This document shows positions 49,123 to 59,410 of a stretch of DNA of 64,000 nt, piece by piece. Made by a program: the position numbers and the translations under genes. Position 1 is the first letter of the stretch; each line of letters opens with the position of its first letter. The stretch covers positions 17,823,076 to 17,887,075 of the forward strand of contig OX387604.1 in assembly GCA_947568835.1 (NCBI GenBank), given 5' to 3'. Below the pieces are notes generated by a model, which searched no databases, was not told the DNA's origin, and saw only the letters and a program-made list of their open reading frames with translations. The stretch is from Protonemura montana. Lineage: Eukaryota; Arthropoda; Insecta; Plecoptera; Nemouridae.

Positions 49123-50545
49123 CTGTTCATATAATTATTTTAGTGTTTGTATGGTTTTCTAATTAATACAATTTGCTTTCTTTATCTGTACTTTTGTCGA
49201 ATCTCGTCAAACTGTTTAAGTTCAAATTAATGTTTTTATGACTTTTCTATTTATGTTTATAATTTAAATGTATTATTATTATCTGACTATATGTTACATG
49301 ACTCAATTTTTATACGATTATATGGCTATAAGATGTATATTTTACATTGCAATATTGTAAGCTGTACATTATCTGTAAAAGTGTGTGCAAATATCTATAC
49401 ATTCGTAAGAATTATAGGACAATAACAACTACAACAACAACAACATTCCGGTCCTGCATTCCGATACAAATATGGAAAATCACGGCCTGCTCTCCTCCCA
49501 ACCCTGGCCACACATTGTTGTCCAAAGAACAAACTACATGCTACACAGAAATTCAACTAATTCATCAACCTTCGGCCTAAGACGTAAATTGTTCAAACGG
49601 CAACTGGTGCTATAGAAAAGTATACATTGCTGATAATGAAAATGACGAAGTACTCAGGAGTGTTTTCCAAGACCTTGAGATCGGAGGCCTTGCCAAGTTT
49701 CACGACAGGGAAAGAGAGAAGACATATTTGGGCCAGAGAGATCCAAAGAGCTGTAAGAAAATCAAAACGTACGTCCTCGTATCATTGCGTAGTCAGTGAA
49801 ACGACGCCTAGGGGTCAAATTTGATTTAAGTTATGGAGTGAACTTTTTTTATTTACTTTTTTTTAGCAATGTTAGGCTATTTTCAAAATGTTTCCACAAG
49901 ATCGGATTATTTGGAGCTTTTGGGGTGCCAATGCGGGGGAGCAATGCTATGCTTTGTCGGCGCTGCCTGACAAAGGGTAGCGTTGCCTGAGCTTAGCTAA
50001 GCTTAGCCTTGCTATCGCTTTGCGTATAGTCATAATTATGAGCTAGTGCATTCGACATTTATTTTTCAGAATGTTCATATTATGTATACATACCTACGTT
50101 CTGCTGAATGCCATTTCCAAATAAAATTTTCACCTACGACGTATACTACGACGCAAGAAAAGGTGGGTACGCGACGTGTATGTGGGCGTACGTCCAAAAT
50201 AACCACTGGGCACAGGCCTTCACCTGTCGACCCGCTTGCACCTCTATGACGGAACCTCTCTAACGGAGTTTAAATAAAATGAAGTGAGACATACATACAA
50301 TCGGAGTTGTGATGCTGCTTCTCGACGCTTCAATACCGACTGCTCTGCATAGCTTTCTTTGTAACTGCAGGCAATTTGACGACCTTTACACATGAGGAAA
50401 GGTCAACAAGTTCGCGTATGCGGTCATCTTTAAATTGATTGCGCTTTATAGACCTCGGTGTTTTTGCATTACGATTTATAGTCTCATTCAGAAGATTGAA
50501 TGCTTGCCCTTGCTAAAGGAAGTCACTACTTATAACAAAGGGAGA

Positions 50546-50562
50546 GGGGGGGGGGGGGGGGG
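50546..50562. repeat. Poly-G tract, 17 nt
   Basis: Run of 17 G preceded by GGGAGA, in gene-poor DNA. Confidence 0.9.
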
Positions 50563-51906
50563 TATAACGACTAATACTTACGGCGCTGTGCGACTGCTTT
50601 CCTGGACGAACGTATAATTTTTTGAAGTCGCTGTTCCACCAGAACAGCGAAACATTTCTGTTGAACATTCAACCCGTGTATTAAAAGAAATCTCCACCCC
50701 TATGCGAGCAGAGGCCCACGCGGTCAGACTTTTGGGGGTATAAAATTACTCGAAAAAACTGAAAAAATCAGTGTATTCAATGTGAAAAATGGGAAGAGTG
50801 TGTCTATGGCTGCTACCTTATTAGATTTTTATATTTTGGAAAACTTTAGACGGGGTGAGGTTTTGAAAAAGAACTAAAATGCACATATTTGAAGGTTTTG
50901 TGTGGCGATACCATAGGTTCAATTAAAAAATAAAAGGGTAACAACAATGACCACAGTTTTTCCCTATGCACTGTTTATTTTTTAGATTTTTTACACAAGT
51001 TTCGGCCCAGTAAAAATCTGATTTCGTATGGGTGAGAAAGCTCAGTTTTTGTAAGCTTTAGAGGTGCTAAGTCTCAACAAGAATATTCTCGCTTGCCTCG
51101 AGTCGACGCCAAGTATCAACAAAAGTATGTGCAATGAAGCCCCCTGATTTCGACTATAAAAAACTCGACGCGTTTTTCTTTGAAGTCCGATAGCTTGGCT
51201 ATCTGAGGTCCGAAAACGTTCGGCCATAATCTGCTTTCAGAATAGAATCCAATTGTTCAAATTTATTTATAAAAATCGTAAAATCACGAGTTCAATAAAA
51301 TTAATAGGTGACTCAGCGTTTACAAGCTCAGACCGGTTGGCAGGAAATAAATAATTAAAACCATGCAGTCCGGGTCAGGACTGTAAAAGACTGGAATAAA
51401 TTCAAAAACAACATTTTTGAATTGATAATCAAAAAAGGAAATAATTATATTGAATTTTAATCATCTGTTAGTAGATTACCTAACCCTACTAGAACCTTAA
51501 GGTTAGTAGCTCGTAGCCAGTGGAGTAGTCACGGGTATACGCCGTATACCAAAAAAAAAAAAAAAAAAAAAAAAATACAGGGTATACGCCCAATAAATAC
51601 TCTTTGAAAAACTTTAAAATGCGTTTTGCAACGACAATTCTTAATCTCCCTACAACCTGCACTATAAAAACTCGAAAAGCAAAGTTTATTCCGAAAAGTG
51701 GGTAGTCCGTGTATAGTAGCGGTTCGTATGATCTGGATGGGTATGCAATGGTTTTTCCAAGCAGTCAACGTACTCATTCAACCCACCGGAGGAAAGCGTG
51801 ATTGCAGCTACCCCAACACCAAGTAGTAGTTTGAGTGTTGATAGGAATGAACTATCTATGAACTATAACTATTAACTAGTGAATAGACTAAAGGTAAAGA
51901 ATAAGA

Positions 51907-51930
51907 CCCCCCCCCCCCCCCCCCCCCCCC
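51907..51930. repeat. Poly-C tract, 24 nt
   Basis: Run of 24 C in gene-poor DNA, about 330 bp after a 25-nt poly-A run. Confidence 0.95.
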
Positions 51931-53440
51931 AGTATCTAACCTAGTGATGACCGCGGCATTTGGAACTCACAGCCTGATAATAAATAAAGATGAATTAAAG
52001 AATAAATAAATAAAATGCACTGCTGATAAGCTTATACAAATTAAGATAAGGGGATTAACTACGAAGTAGAAACGAGTTATTGCACCACTGAATTAAAAAA
52101 ATTAAGTTAAAAGCTAGTCCAGCCGAACTACGACTTATGATTTGTAGACGCTTTTCCAAGTCATAAAAAAGGGGCTTTCAATTTTTGGTGGGCTGAAAAG
52201 CAAATTTAAATACAATGATTGCTGCGAGTTTCCAACGAGAAATTCGTAACTGTATTTTCTTGATAATAATTCTGATAAATGTATTGAAGTAAAATTTTGA
52301 AAAAAATTCAAACAAAGTTTAATTCTTTGACTGCAACATCATAGGTTTCCAGTTTTCAAACATTAACAGTATGACCAGATTTTGTCTGGGATTTGGTTTA
52401 TTTCTTGAATTTTCCATATTAATCCATCGTTAATGATGGAGTAAAACTGTATGAACAATACAGTTTTCCTATGATGAGATTTCCTATGGAAATCAAAAAA
52501 TGTAAAAGTGTTAGAAATTTTAAACAGAAAACCTTAGAATGGCATAGGAACTTATAAAGTTAGTAGTTTTTTTTCTGTGTCTGAAAATGTACATGTAAAA
52601 ACTGGCTTTTAGCTAATAAAAGTACATTATTCATTACTATTGTTTTAAGTTGATTCCTTAAGAAGAAGAAGAAGAAGAAGAAGATGAAATAAATAAATAA
52701 ACAAATATATATACTAACTACAACTCTGGTTCGACCGAGTGAGGAGAAGACGCTTTACAGTCAGCTACCCAATCTGTGACATAAATAAGAAACTAGTTTT
52801 TATTTTAATGATAAATAATTATTATCAGAGCGGTTGCATTGCACTGCGAATGCACTGCAATGCAGAGTGCGATGAATTTTGACAATAGCCTGGACCCGGT
52901 GCCATGAATATTTTTCTCTTGGTTAGTGAACCTATTGTAGAAAACCTATTGTTTTATACACATGTTACTGCTTCAAGTATTTACAGGCTATATAGTCAGA
53001 GTGAGAATGTGCAGTTCTCTGTATCCCTCGACAGCTTGAGCGTCTTGATTTTCTAGTGGTGACACAGACAGCGTACTTGTGGACTTTGAAGGTCTTTGTG
53101 AGCTCTGCTTTTGATGCTCCCCTTCAGAAGACAATGCCATAGCATAGAACCAATTCAAAATTTCCGTGAAAAAATGTCAACACATCGTTTAAGCGCAATG
53201 ACCTCGAGACCTTAATTGGAATACCATGTATCTGAGCTTAATAAGCAGACTGGAAATGTGAGAACTCTATTTTAAGCCGTTGTCAATAGTGCGACTCAGA
53301 AATTTAGCATTTGTATAGTATTGTAAGTCTTTATTATTTATAGCGCCCTGATTTGGCTCCAAATGTGTTGTTCTTTACCTAGCTATACTAGTTTACATTT
53401 TCATTATCGTTACTGTTATTTATTTTAATTTTTAACTGTT

Positions 53441-54256
53441 CAGCTGACGATGGTCATGGGTTTACAGCGTCCATCCCCAGTTGGTTCCATTCCGTGATCG
53501 TATCCCAGGAACAATGCTGTGCTAATGCTAGTGTTGACGCTCATCTTTGTTGTCTATTTATCTGTCGATTTATATTGACTTATATTTTCCTACCCTTGAT
53601 TGACAGTGGGCAAATGTACATACAAATGTACATTCGGCACTTTCATCCCGTACGGTAGCAGTTTTCCCCGACCCATATTGGCCAGTAGTGGCCTAGATGG
53701 CCTAGAGGTGGCACACATGAGGTCAATGACATTCTAGTTTTTCAGTTGTTATAAGGATTCATGTAATTGAAGAATTTAAACGAAGTAATTAAATTAATTT
53801 ACATCCCAGAAAAATAAAACGAAACTTACACGCAATTCATACATACCAGTGACAGCCAGAACCATTGAAAGAATCAAATTTTGTAGCGGGCATCGCTCGT
53901 AAGTGCTTCGACAAGTAGCAGCTATTTTCCAGACCCAGCTCTCTCATACTGACTCCAGCGGTCAACAATTCTGCTGAAAACCCAATATCGAAGCGAGTAT
54001 GCATGACTTAATGCTTCACTAGTGAAAAAAAGATTGACATTTGAAATGGGAGCCGCACTGAGCTACATTTGTCCACTGTCAATCTTGCACTTTTAATATA
54101 ATTAATAAAATAGACCTATTTAAAGATTGTTTGTAATTTTACTGTCAGGTGTAGACTGATCAATACCCATTTCCGTCTAACAATTTCAGCTGACTTTGGG
54201 CATGGGTTTACAGCGTCCATGTCTAGCTGGTTCCATTCCGTGATCGTATCCCAGGC
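53441..54256. repeat. Pair of 70-bp direct repeats
   Basis: A segment containing GGGTTTACAGCGTCCAT and GGTTCCATTCCGTGATCGTA occurs at 53441-53511 and again, same orientation, at 54186-54256, about 745 bp apart. Differences are limited to a few bases. The two copies could be ends of an inserted element or fragments of one dispersed repeat. Confidence 0.7.
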
Positions 54257-54987
54257 CTGAAGAAGCCAGAGCAATAGCGTAAAACATATCTTAACATCAT
54301 ACCGCGGCTCTGAAAACAACCACGCAACTGATTTCAGCTTCAAAAATCTGTTTAAGTAAGACAACAAATTTTCTCAAATAAGAACACTTAATTACTAGTG
54401 ATTGTTAACTAGGCCTTATAATTTAAGGCTATAATACTTTTGCATCCTCTGTTAATAAATTGTATCAAATGACAGAAACTTGCCAATTAGTGCGGAAACC
54501 ATACTTACCTCCCTTGAAGCGGATGAGGAAACTGCCATAACTGGCAAGAAGTGTTTGGAATAAAGGAAGAAAGTTACAGAAAGGCAATCTCGATTTCATG
54601 TAAATGGATTTTGTTGAGATATGCAAGGAAGATCATGGCTAGAAAACAAAATTCCTTCAGAACATGAAGTCGACTTAAAATAAGCCATCAATATTTTTGT
54701 GCAACTCTCCAATTTTTTAATTAGATCTAGCATCAAGCTGACACCAATTAACAGAATCCATCATCTACTTATTGCATAAATCTCTTGAATGAAAATACAT
54801 GTACAATGCAACTAAGCCGCAGTCACTTAAAAATAAACAAAAAGACATGGGAAAACATGTACTATGAAACCAAAATTGTCATTTCATGTCGCTAGCAATT
54901 TAATTAGATCACAACTAGCTTTGGCTGAAAGTGATAATATGCATTTCTGACGTCTTTACAAAAATTTCGGTTTACACCGCCCTTGAA

Positions 54988-55152
54988 CTAAACTATCTTT
55001 ACAATTTTTGTACAACTATAGTTGGGTTTTGGTGACTGCTTCTTTCCTTTTTTGAAACATTTTCTGGAAACTTCTCTGGCTCCTCCTCGAGGGTAGTCAA
55101 TTCGACCTTGCTTGCTTCTTTTTCTTAAAAGATTTTTCTTCTCTACTCTTGA
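54988..55152 (-). other. In-frame extension after the TGA of the unknown ORF
   Basis: Reading on from the TGA at 55155-55153, 54 sense codons follow before TAG. Their composition (Lys/Arg-rich, with CFKKGKKQSPKPN) resembles the protein's own basic C-terminal end (SQRSHKIK, SITKKKG) more than random AT-rich DNA. The base after TGA is T, not the C that most favours readthrough. Confidence 0.35.
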
Positions 55153-56259
55153 TCATTGTTTCCTCAAATTAAGTCCGACACCTTTCTTCTTGGTAATAGA
55201 GTCATTGCAGTAGTAGCACCCTTTGATCTTGTGCGAGCGCTGTGATCGTTTAACCCCAAGAAAACTCGTTCTGGCTGCAGCATTTGTACCATGTTCCCAG
55301 TCGAACATCATTTTTTTTTTGCTGCTGCCATCCGAGCACTCACTTTCCGAGGTTTCAGTGTCACCACGAAGCAACTTTTTTCTGCTACTTTTTTTGGGTG
55401 CACCTAGTTGAGACATGACGTTGATACAGGAGTTGCTTTGACAGCCGTTAAGTTCTGTGTTGTCCGAAGTGTGTGTGCTGCTGCCAGCACCCGACTCTTG
55501 ATTCTCTGATCCAAGCAAACTAAGCAACCTTTCATCACTGGGCTGACGCAAGCTTCCGTGCTGGGCAGCTGCAGCTACCACAGCCTCAATAACCATACTA
55601 ATAGAGTCATCTTTTGTTAATGACACCCCTGCTGAACACATGCTGCTAGGTTCACCATTCATGCTATTGTTTAACTCATTCCCCAAGCTGGCAGCTTCTT
55701 TCTCAACTCTTACATATTGTGTGCTGGGAATAGTCTTACAATCTTTTTCTCTTTCTTTGGCCATCTCAATTGGTTCAATTTTTTCTCTCCAAGTAACGGG
55801 GGCAAGTTTTGGCTCGGGCTTTGCAGGTATTGCCGTTGAAAAGGATTCTATGACAGCTTGTCCTTTATGTACCTTTGCAGGCACCCACGACTTCTTTCCC
55901 CTTTTCTTATGCCTATGACTATATAGATGAATGATAGGACTTTTTGACATTGGTATGGTCCATTTTGCTTCAGTCTGATGTTTGAATGGTGTTTCGTCCT
56001 GTTTTTCATCTTCAACCGTCACTTCTACAGCAGGATTGACAACTAAATGATATCTACTCAGCTTGTTGTCGTCGTTTGATTCGATCTCCTCGGTCGATAC
56101 AATCTCCAAAGACGTGTCCATGTACACATTAGAATTGATTTGAATAAAAAACTCAATCTCAACATTGGAAGCAATCTCGACCTTTACTCCGGTAGAGACT
56201 CCTAAATACATTGGCACGCACTTGTTGAGGTCGATGGGGCATGGATGCACAGTAGCCAT
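55153..56259 (-). CDS. Unrecognised single-exon protein with basic C-terminus
   Basis: The 368-codon frame starts at the first ATG (56259, MATVHPCPIDLNKC) and ends at TGA (55155-55153). The frame is open upstream without an ATG back to a TAA at 56520-56518, so an upstream spliced start is possible. I recognise no domain. The N-terminal part has alternating hydrophobic segments (VEIEFFIQINSNVYM) that could be beta-strands. The middle is Ser/Glu/Lys-rich and probably disordered; a TSESECSDGSSKKK cluster precedes GCYYCNDS, a CxxC pair. After the TGA the same frame continues 54 basic codons to a TAG at 54990-54988, including RKRSKQGRIDYPRGG. This may be readthrough, a recent nonsense mutation, or chance. 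It faces away from the plus-strand ORF at 57.5 kb, and a palindromic repeat lies between them. Confidence 0.55.
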   Translation of the reverse strand: MATVHPCPIDLNKCVPMYLGVSTGVKVEIASNVEIEFFIQINSNVYMDTSLEIVSTEEIESNDDNKLSRYHLVVNPAVEVTVEDEKQDETPFKHQTEAKWTIPMSKSPIIHLYSHRHKKRGKKSWVPAKVHKGQAVIESFSTAIPAKPEPKLAPVTWREKIEPIEMAKEREKDCKTIPSTQYVRVEKEAASLGNELNNSMNGEPSSMCSAGVSLTKDDSISMVIEAVVAAAAQHGSLRQPSDERLLSLLGSENQESGAGSSTHTSDNTELNGCQSNSCINVMSQLGAPKKSSRKKLLRGDTETSESECSDGSSKKKMMFDWEHGTNAAARTSFLGVKRSQRSHKIKGCYYCNDSITKKKGVGLNLRKQ

Positions 56260-56532
56260 TTCGAAATCTACTCTGGAAGGTTTCTTTGACCCTGCGCTCG
56301 CTTTCCTAGCACAAAACTGTTTTGAAGCACCGTCCGGGTGTCCAGAAAATTCTGGTTTGGCAGCGGGATCACGGTGAGTGATTGTAACTCGATGAGGCTG
56401 CGTGTTTGGGTGAAGTGAGGTTAAAGAGACGTAAACTTGTGTGACAGCCACGGGAAACGATAAGTTATTTTGTGTGATATTTTCCCGTTTCGTGCGTTGA
56501 AATATTACGGTGCAAGGTTATAACAATTATTT

Positions 56533-56875
56533 GTTAGTCTCTGCGTGAAGATGGCCGTGAAATGACGACCTTACCGACAAAAATGCAGAGTACCGGAACC
56601 TCACGTCAAGTGGAGCCACTGTCGTATGAAATTTAATTTCGATATTTATAGAAGGTTACTCGCTTAATAATATCATTACGTTTATATCAATCGTTGAGGT
56701 AAACATTGATGGAGATTTTTTTAGCATGAAAAGTCTCAAAAGCGAGTTAACCTACGAGAAATATCGAAATTAAAATTCAGACGAGAGTGGCTTCACTTAA
56801 CGTGATGATCCGGTACTCTGAATTTTTGTCGGTAAGGTAGTCATTTGGCGGCCATTTTTCACGCAGAGACTGTAA
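56533..56875. mobile_element. Palindromic MITE, about 340 bp
   Basis: Arms of about 140 bp (56533-56670 and 56735-56875) are inverted copies: AGTCTCTGCGTGAAGATGGCC at the left faces GGCCATTTTTCACGCAGAGACT at the right, with CTTACCGACAAAAAT and GAGTACCGG inside each arm. The outer end of another copy starts at about 63951 and runs off the window. No coding capacity. It lies just upstream of the minus-strand unknown ORF. Confidence 0.8.
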
Positions 56876-56983
56876 CATTGACGTTGCAAATAACTTCCCG
56901 CTCTTGCTGAGATTTGGCGCCACGAGGTAGCTTGCTGCAGGCAGTGAGTGATCGGCCGACGCTGTTTTAGGTAAGAACGCGTT

Positions 56984-57091
56984 GGTGACATTAACATTGC
57001 CCTGCAGCGTCCATATAAATAGTAAATATAAATATATGCATATATATATATAATATATATATGGACGCTGCAGGGCAATGTTAGTGTCACC
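56984..57091. repeat. 33-bp inverted repeat with AT-rich loop
   Basis: GGTGACATTAACATTGCCCT and GCAGCGTCCATAT (56984-57016) face their complement at 57058-57091 with one mismatch (GGTGACACT). The 41-bp spacer is almost all A and T, including long TATATA strings. This could extrude as a cruciform or be the remains of a small MITE. Confidence 0.75.
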
Positions 57092-57297
57092 CACGCCATA
57101 TAATTATATATATTCATATATATGTATTTTTTTTAAAGAGCGTAACCTAAGTTCTAGCCCCTCCACAAGCAACTGTTACTCACATTACATTACATACTCA
57201 TTACATTACTCACAGTCAACGAATCCAACGTCAAATTGGAGTTATTCGAGTTTGACATGTTGTGACGTGATGTAAGTATAACGAGTATAATAAATAT

Positions 57298-57500
57298 AGC
57301 GTCACTAGAATCAGGGTGACTGTGAGTAATCGCAGCCTCATGGTTCTACTCCTTGGGGAACTGTCATTCTCATCAAGTACACTAAAATCGTCTCAAAAAG
57401 CCAGTGTCCAAGTAGCTCAATGGTTCAGAGCAACACCCGCGATAGGTGGAGATCGGGGTTCGAGTCCCCGTTTGGGCATCAATTTTTGAGACTAGTAGTG
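57298..57500 (+). mobile_element. tRNA-like SINE/MITE, copy 2
   Basis: It shares, at high identity, the GCGTCACTAGAATCAG head, the CTACTCCTTGGGGAACTGTC body and the tRNA-like unit with copy 1. The unit here is 57404-57478, with A box TAGCTCAATGG (57413-57423), B box GGTTCGAGTCC (57457-57467) and a perfect five-pair T stem. The unit is bracketed by CGTCTCAAAAA and TTTTTGAGAC inverted flanks. The right end has diverged. It stops about 50 bp before the acceptor at 57551-57553. Confidence 0.75.
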
Positions 57501-57553
57501 TTTATTATAATAATATAACTGCCTTCTTTCTAACGTTTCCTTTCTTCTGTCAG

Positions 57554-58429
57554 ATGATAGTGAATCCTACTCCAAGCCACACATTCAATATGATGCCGCT
57601 TACACAAGCTTCTCTCGAAATTAAGACCACGTCCGAAAACCCGTCCCCGAGTTTGCTCTCAGAGTTGTCTAAAGAACCAGCACCTGAAGCCAACTTGTCT
57701 GCACCGGATTTTAAAGAAGCTGTGGCCCAGAGATATTTGAGTGACGTGGAATCAGGTGATGAAACAGAAGCAGAGATCTACGATCTTCCAACGCAAAAGT
57801 TTGTTTCAACGAAAGCTGTAGCCCAGAATTCTTTGCTTGTTGTAGATTCCTCCATCGACATCCAATTTTCATCTAACCAGGAGTACGAGGAATTCCTAAA
57901 GACCATACCGTCGCTAACCGACAGCGAGGAGGAAGATGTGAGGTATACCGAGGCCTACAACTCGACGGAAGATAGCCCGCCGCCGGTGGGGCGCAAGCGA
58001 TTTCCTCGAGTAAATTATTACGAAAAGTCAAGTCCCGAACGGAAGCGGAGGAAGCGCAAGCCTACTAACCTGGGCGTTAAGACGGACGGTGAGATTGCTG
58101 CATCCACCAGCCGAACAGTTCTTGATTCTAATATTGAAAGCAAATGTGCTCCTTACAGAAAAGCTACAAATTATAGCTACTTAAATTACGTTTTTGATGT
58201 TTTTGATGCAATTTTTTCCACTATAGCCTCAGCGACTAAACCACCAGCGTCGAGAGGCCGAAAGCCCAAAAAGAGGGTGAACGCTGCCACTGGCTCCAAA
58301 CTCCTGGGGTCCAAACCTGTAAACGAGGACCATGAACCGGGTCCCAGTTCACGAAACTTGGTTCCAGGCAATGTGAGTTGCCTTCGTGACACTGTGGCCA
58401 GCGTGAAGGTGGAGGGATGGGTTGATTAA
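57554..58429 (+). CDS. Disordered acidic/basic protein exon, possibly MDC1-like
   Basis: A good acceptor (TTTCTTCTGTCAG, 57541-57553) is followed at once by an in-frame ATG, so 57554 may be the start or an internal exon edge. The frame runs 291 codons to TAA at 58427-58429; a strong donor GTGAGT at 58373 would instead end the exon at 58372 in phase 0. The product is low-complexity: YLSDVESGDETEAEIYDLPTQ followed by KF, then acidic DSEEEDV, a KRRKRKP basic block and RGRKPKKR, an AT-hook-like motif. A TQ-x-F motif beside acidic SD..E repeats is the arrangement by which MDC1 recruits RNF8 after ATM phosphorylation. The BRCT exon at 63673 on the same strand supports that reading, but linkage across 5 kb is unproven. 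A polyadenylation-like AATAAA near 58685 favours a short separate gene. Confidence 0.5.
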   Translation: MIVNPTPSHTFNMMPLTQASLEIKTTSENPSPSLLSELSKEPAPEANLSAPDFKEAVAQRYLSDVESGDETEAEIYDLPTQKFVSTKAVAQNSLLVVDSSIDIQFSSNQEYEEFLKTIPSLTDSEEEDVRYTEAYNSTEDSPPPVGRKRFPRVNYYEKSSPERKRRKRKPTNLGVKTDGEIAASTSRTVLDSNIESKCAPYRKATNYSYLNYVFDVFDAIFSTIASATKPPASRGRKPKKRVNAATGSKLLGSKPVNEDHEPGPSSRNLVPGNVSCLRDTVASVKVEGWVD

Positions 58430-59139
58430 TTTTTTACGTTGAAAAAAATTGTGTCCATTGAAAATCCAATTTCCCCGCAGAGTTGGATTATCTCAAGGGC
58501 AGCAATGGTTCTTGTGATTTCTTGGCAAGGTCGACAATTTGTTATGTACCTTCACTGAAACAAGTTGAATGTTTCTAATAATACCTAAATCAAAATGAAC
58601 ATGTTTCAAAGATCATTATTGAAAGTAAAATATTCTATCTTGTAAAATTTTTCAAAATTGTTTATTTGTGTATTTTTGTTTATTAATAATAAAAGTAATT
58701 GTAATAACGCTAATGATCCATCCCTTTTTTTTTGTCTTCCTTCATATTTATGGTGATTAAAGTTAGGAAATGGGAGGATAGCTATATAATTATTAATAGT
58801 ATAAACAGTAAGTATATGTGATTCTGTGTGGGATTGGTCATGGAGGTTAGGTATTCATCTTAGGGGTTGAAGGAGTTTTGGATAAGGAAGTTTCGGAGGC
58901 TGGAGTCGAAGATTAAACATTTGTAGGCTGTTAATATTTGTGTTGGAAAGTTGGTTGTAAATTTTGGTGCATAGGTAAAGTGGACTGAGTGTGAACTGTG
59001 AAGAATGAGTGGGAGTGGGGAATAGTTCGAAGATCATTCCTACTTCTGGTTGCTTGGGAGTGGGTAGAGGAGTTGAGAGGGAAGAGGAGAGGAGATGGAG
59101 TGGGATCGAAGGAGGGTGCTTGCTATCTGAGTTATAGTG
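58430..59139. other. No secure gene; one weak exon candidate
   Basis: After the ORF end, an acceptor-like CCCCGCAG at 58474-58481 and a GTCGAC donor at 58528 bracket 46 bases. In phase 0 in and phase 1 out, these would bridge the donor at 58373 and the BRCT exon at 63673. The encoded peptide has no BRCT signature, so I do not call it an exon. The remainder is AT-rich. Confidence 0.3.
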
Positions 59140-59149
59140 CAAGTGAGAG

Positions 59150-59410
59150 TCAGGATTTGTTGGTTAATAAAGTGGGGCTTGCAGGATTTACGGCGGGATG
59201 TTCCAGCCATTATTCGTATGGCTTGTTTTTGGATTATGAAAATTTGTTTAGAGTTTGGAGAAGTGCCCCAGAATAGCAGGCCATAGGACAGCTGGGAGTG
59301 GATGTGAGCGAGATAAACTGATTTTAAGGAGTGTGGATTTACTAACGGTTTCAGGCGACGGAGGAGGTAGTTGCCACTTTTAATTTTATTGCGGGTGGTC
59401 TGAATGTGGT
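59150..59410 (-). mobile_element. Non-LTR reverse-transcriptase fragment, antisense
   Basis: The minus strand encodes, across one frameshift, LSYGLLFWGTSPNSKQIF and IIQKQAIRIMAGTSRRKSCK, very close to the consensus of CR1/jockey-like elements (SYG..FWG.S..SK.IF..QK.AIR.M.G...R.SC). It is better preserved than the other fragments here. It is opposite in orientation to the adjacent fragment at 59520-60060. Confidence 0.8.

Larger units (their letters stand above)
49123..53440. other. Gene-poor AT-rich region
   Basis: No coding exon recognised on either strand. The contents are simple repeats: poly-G at 50546-50562, 25 A at 51551-51575 bordered by GGGTATACGCC direct repeats, poly-C at 51907-51930, and an AAG microsatellite at about 52661-52684. 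Confidence 0.5.

Noticed and set aside
58482..58527. 46-nt exon bridging the 57.5-kb ORF to the BRCT exon
   Set aside because: Splice phases fit, but the peptide shows no BRCT strand or FTG motif and the donor GTCGAC is weak.
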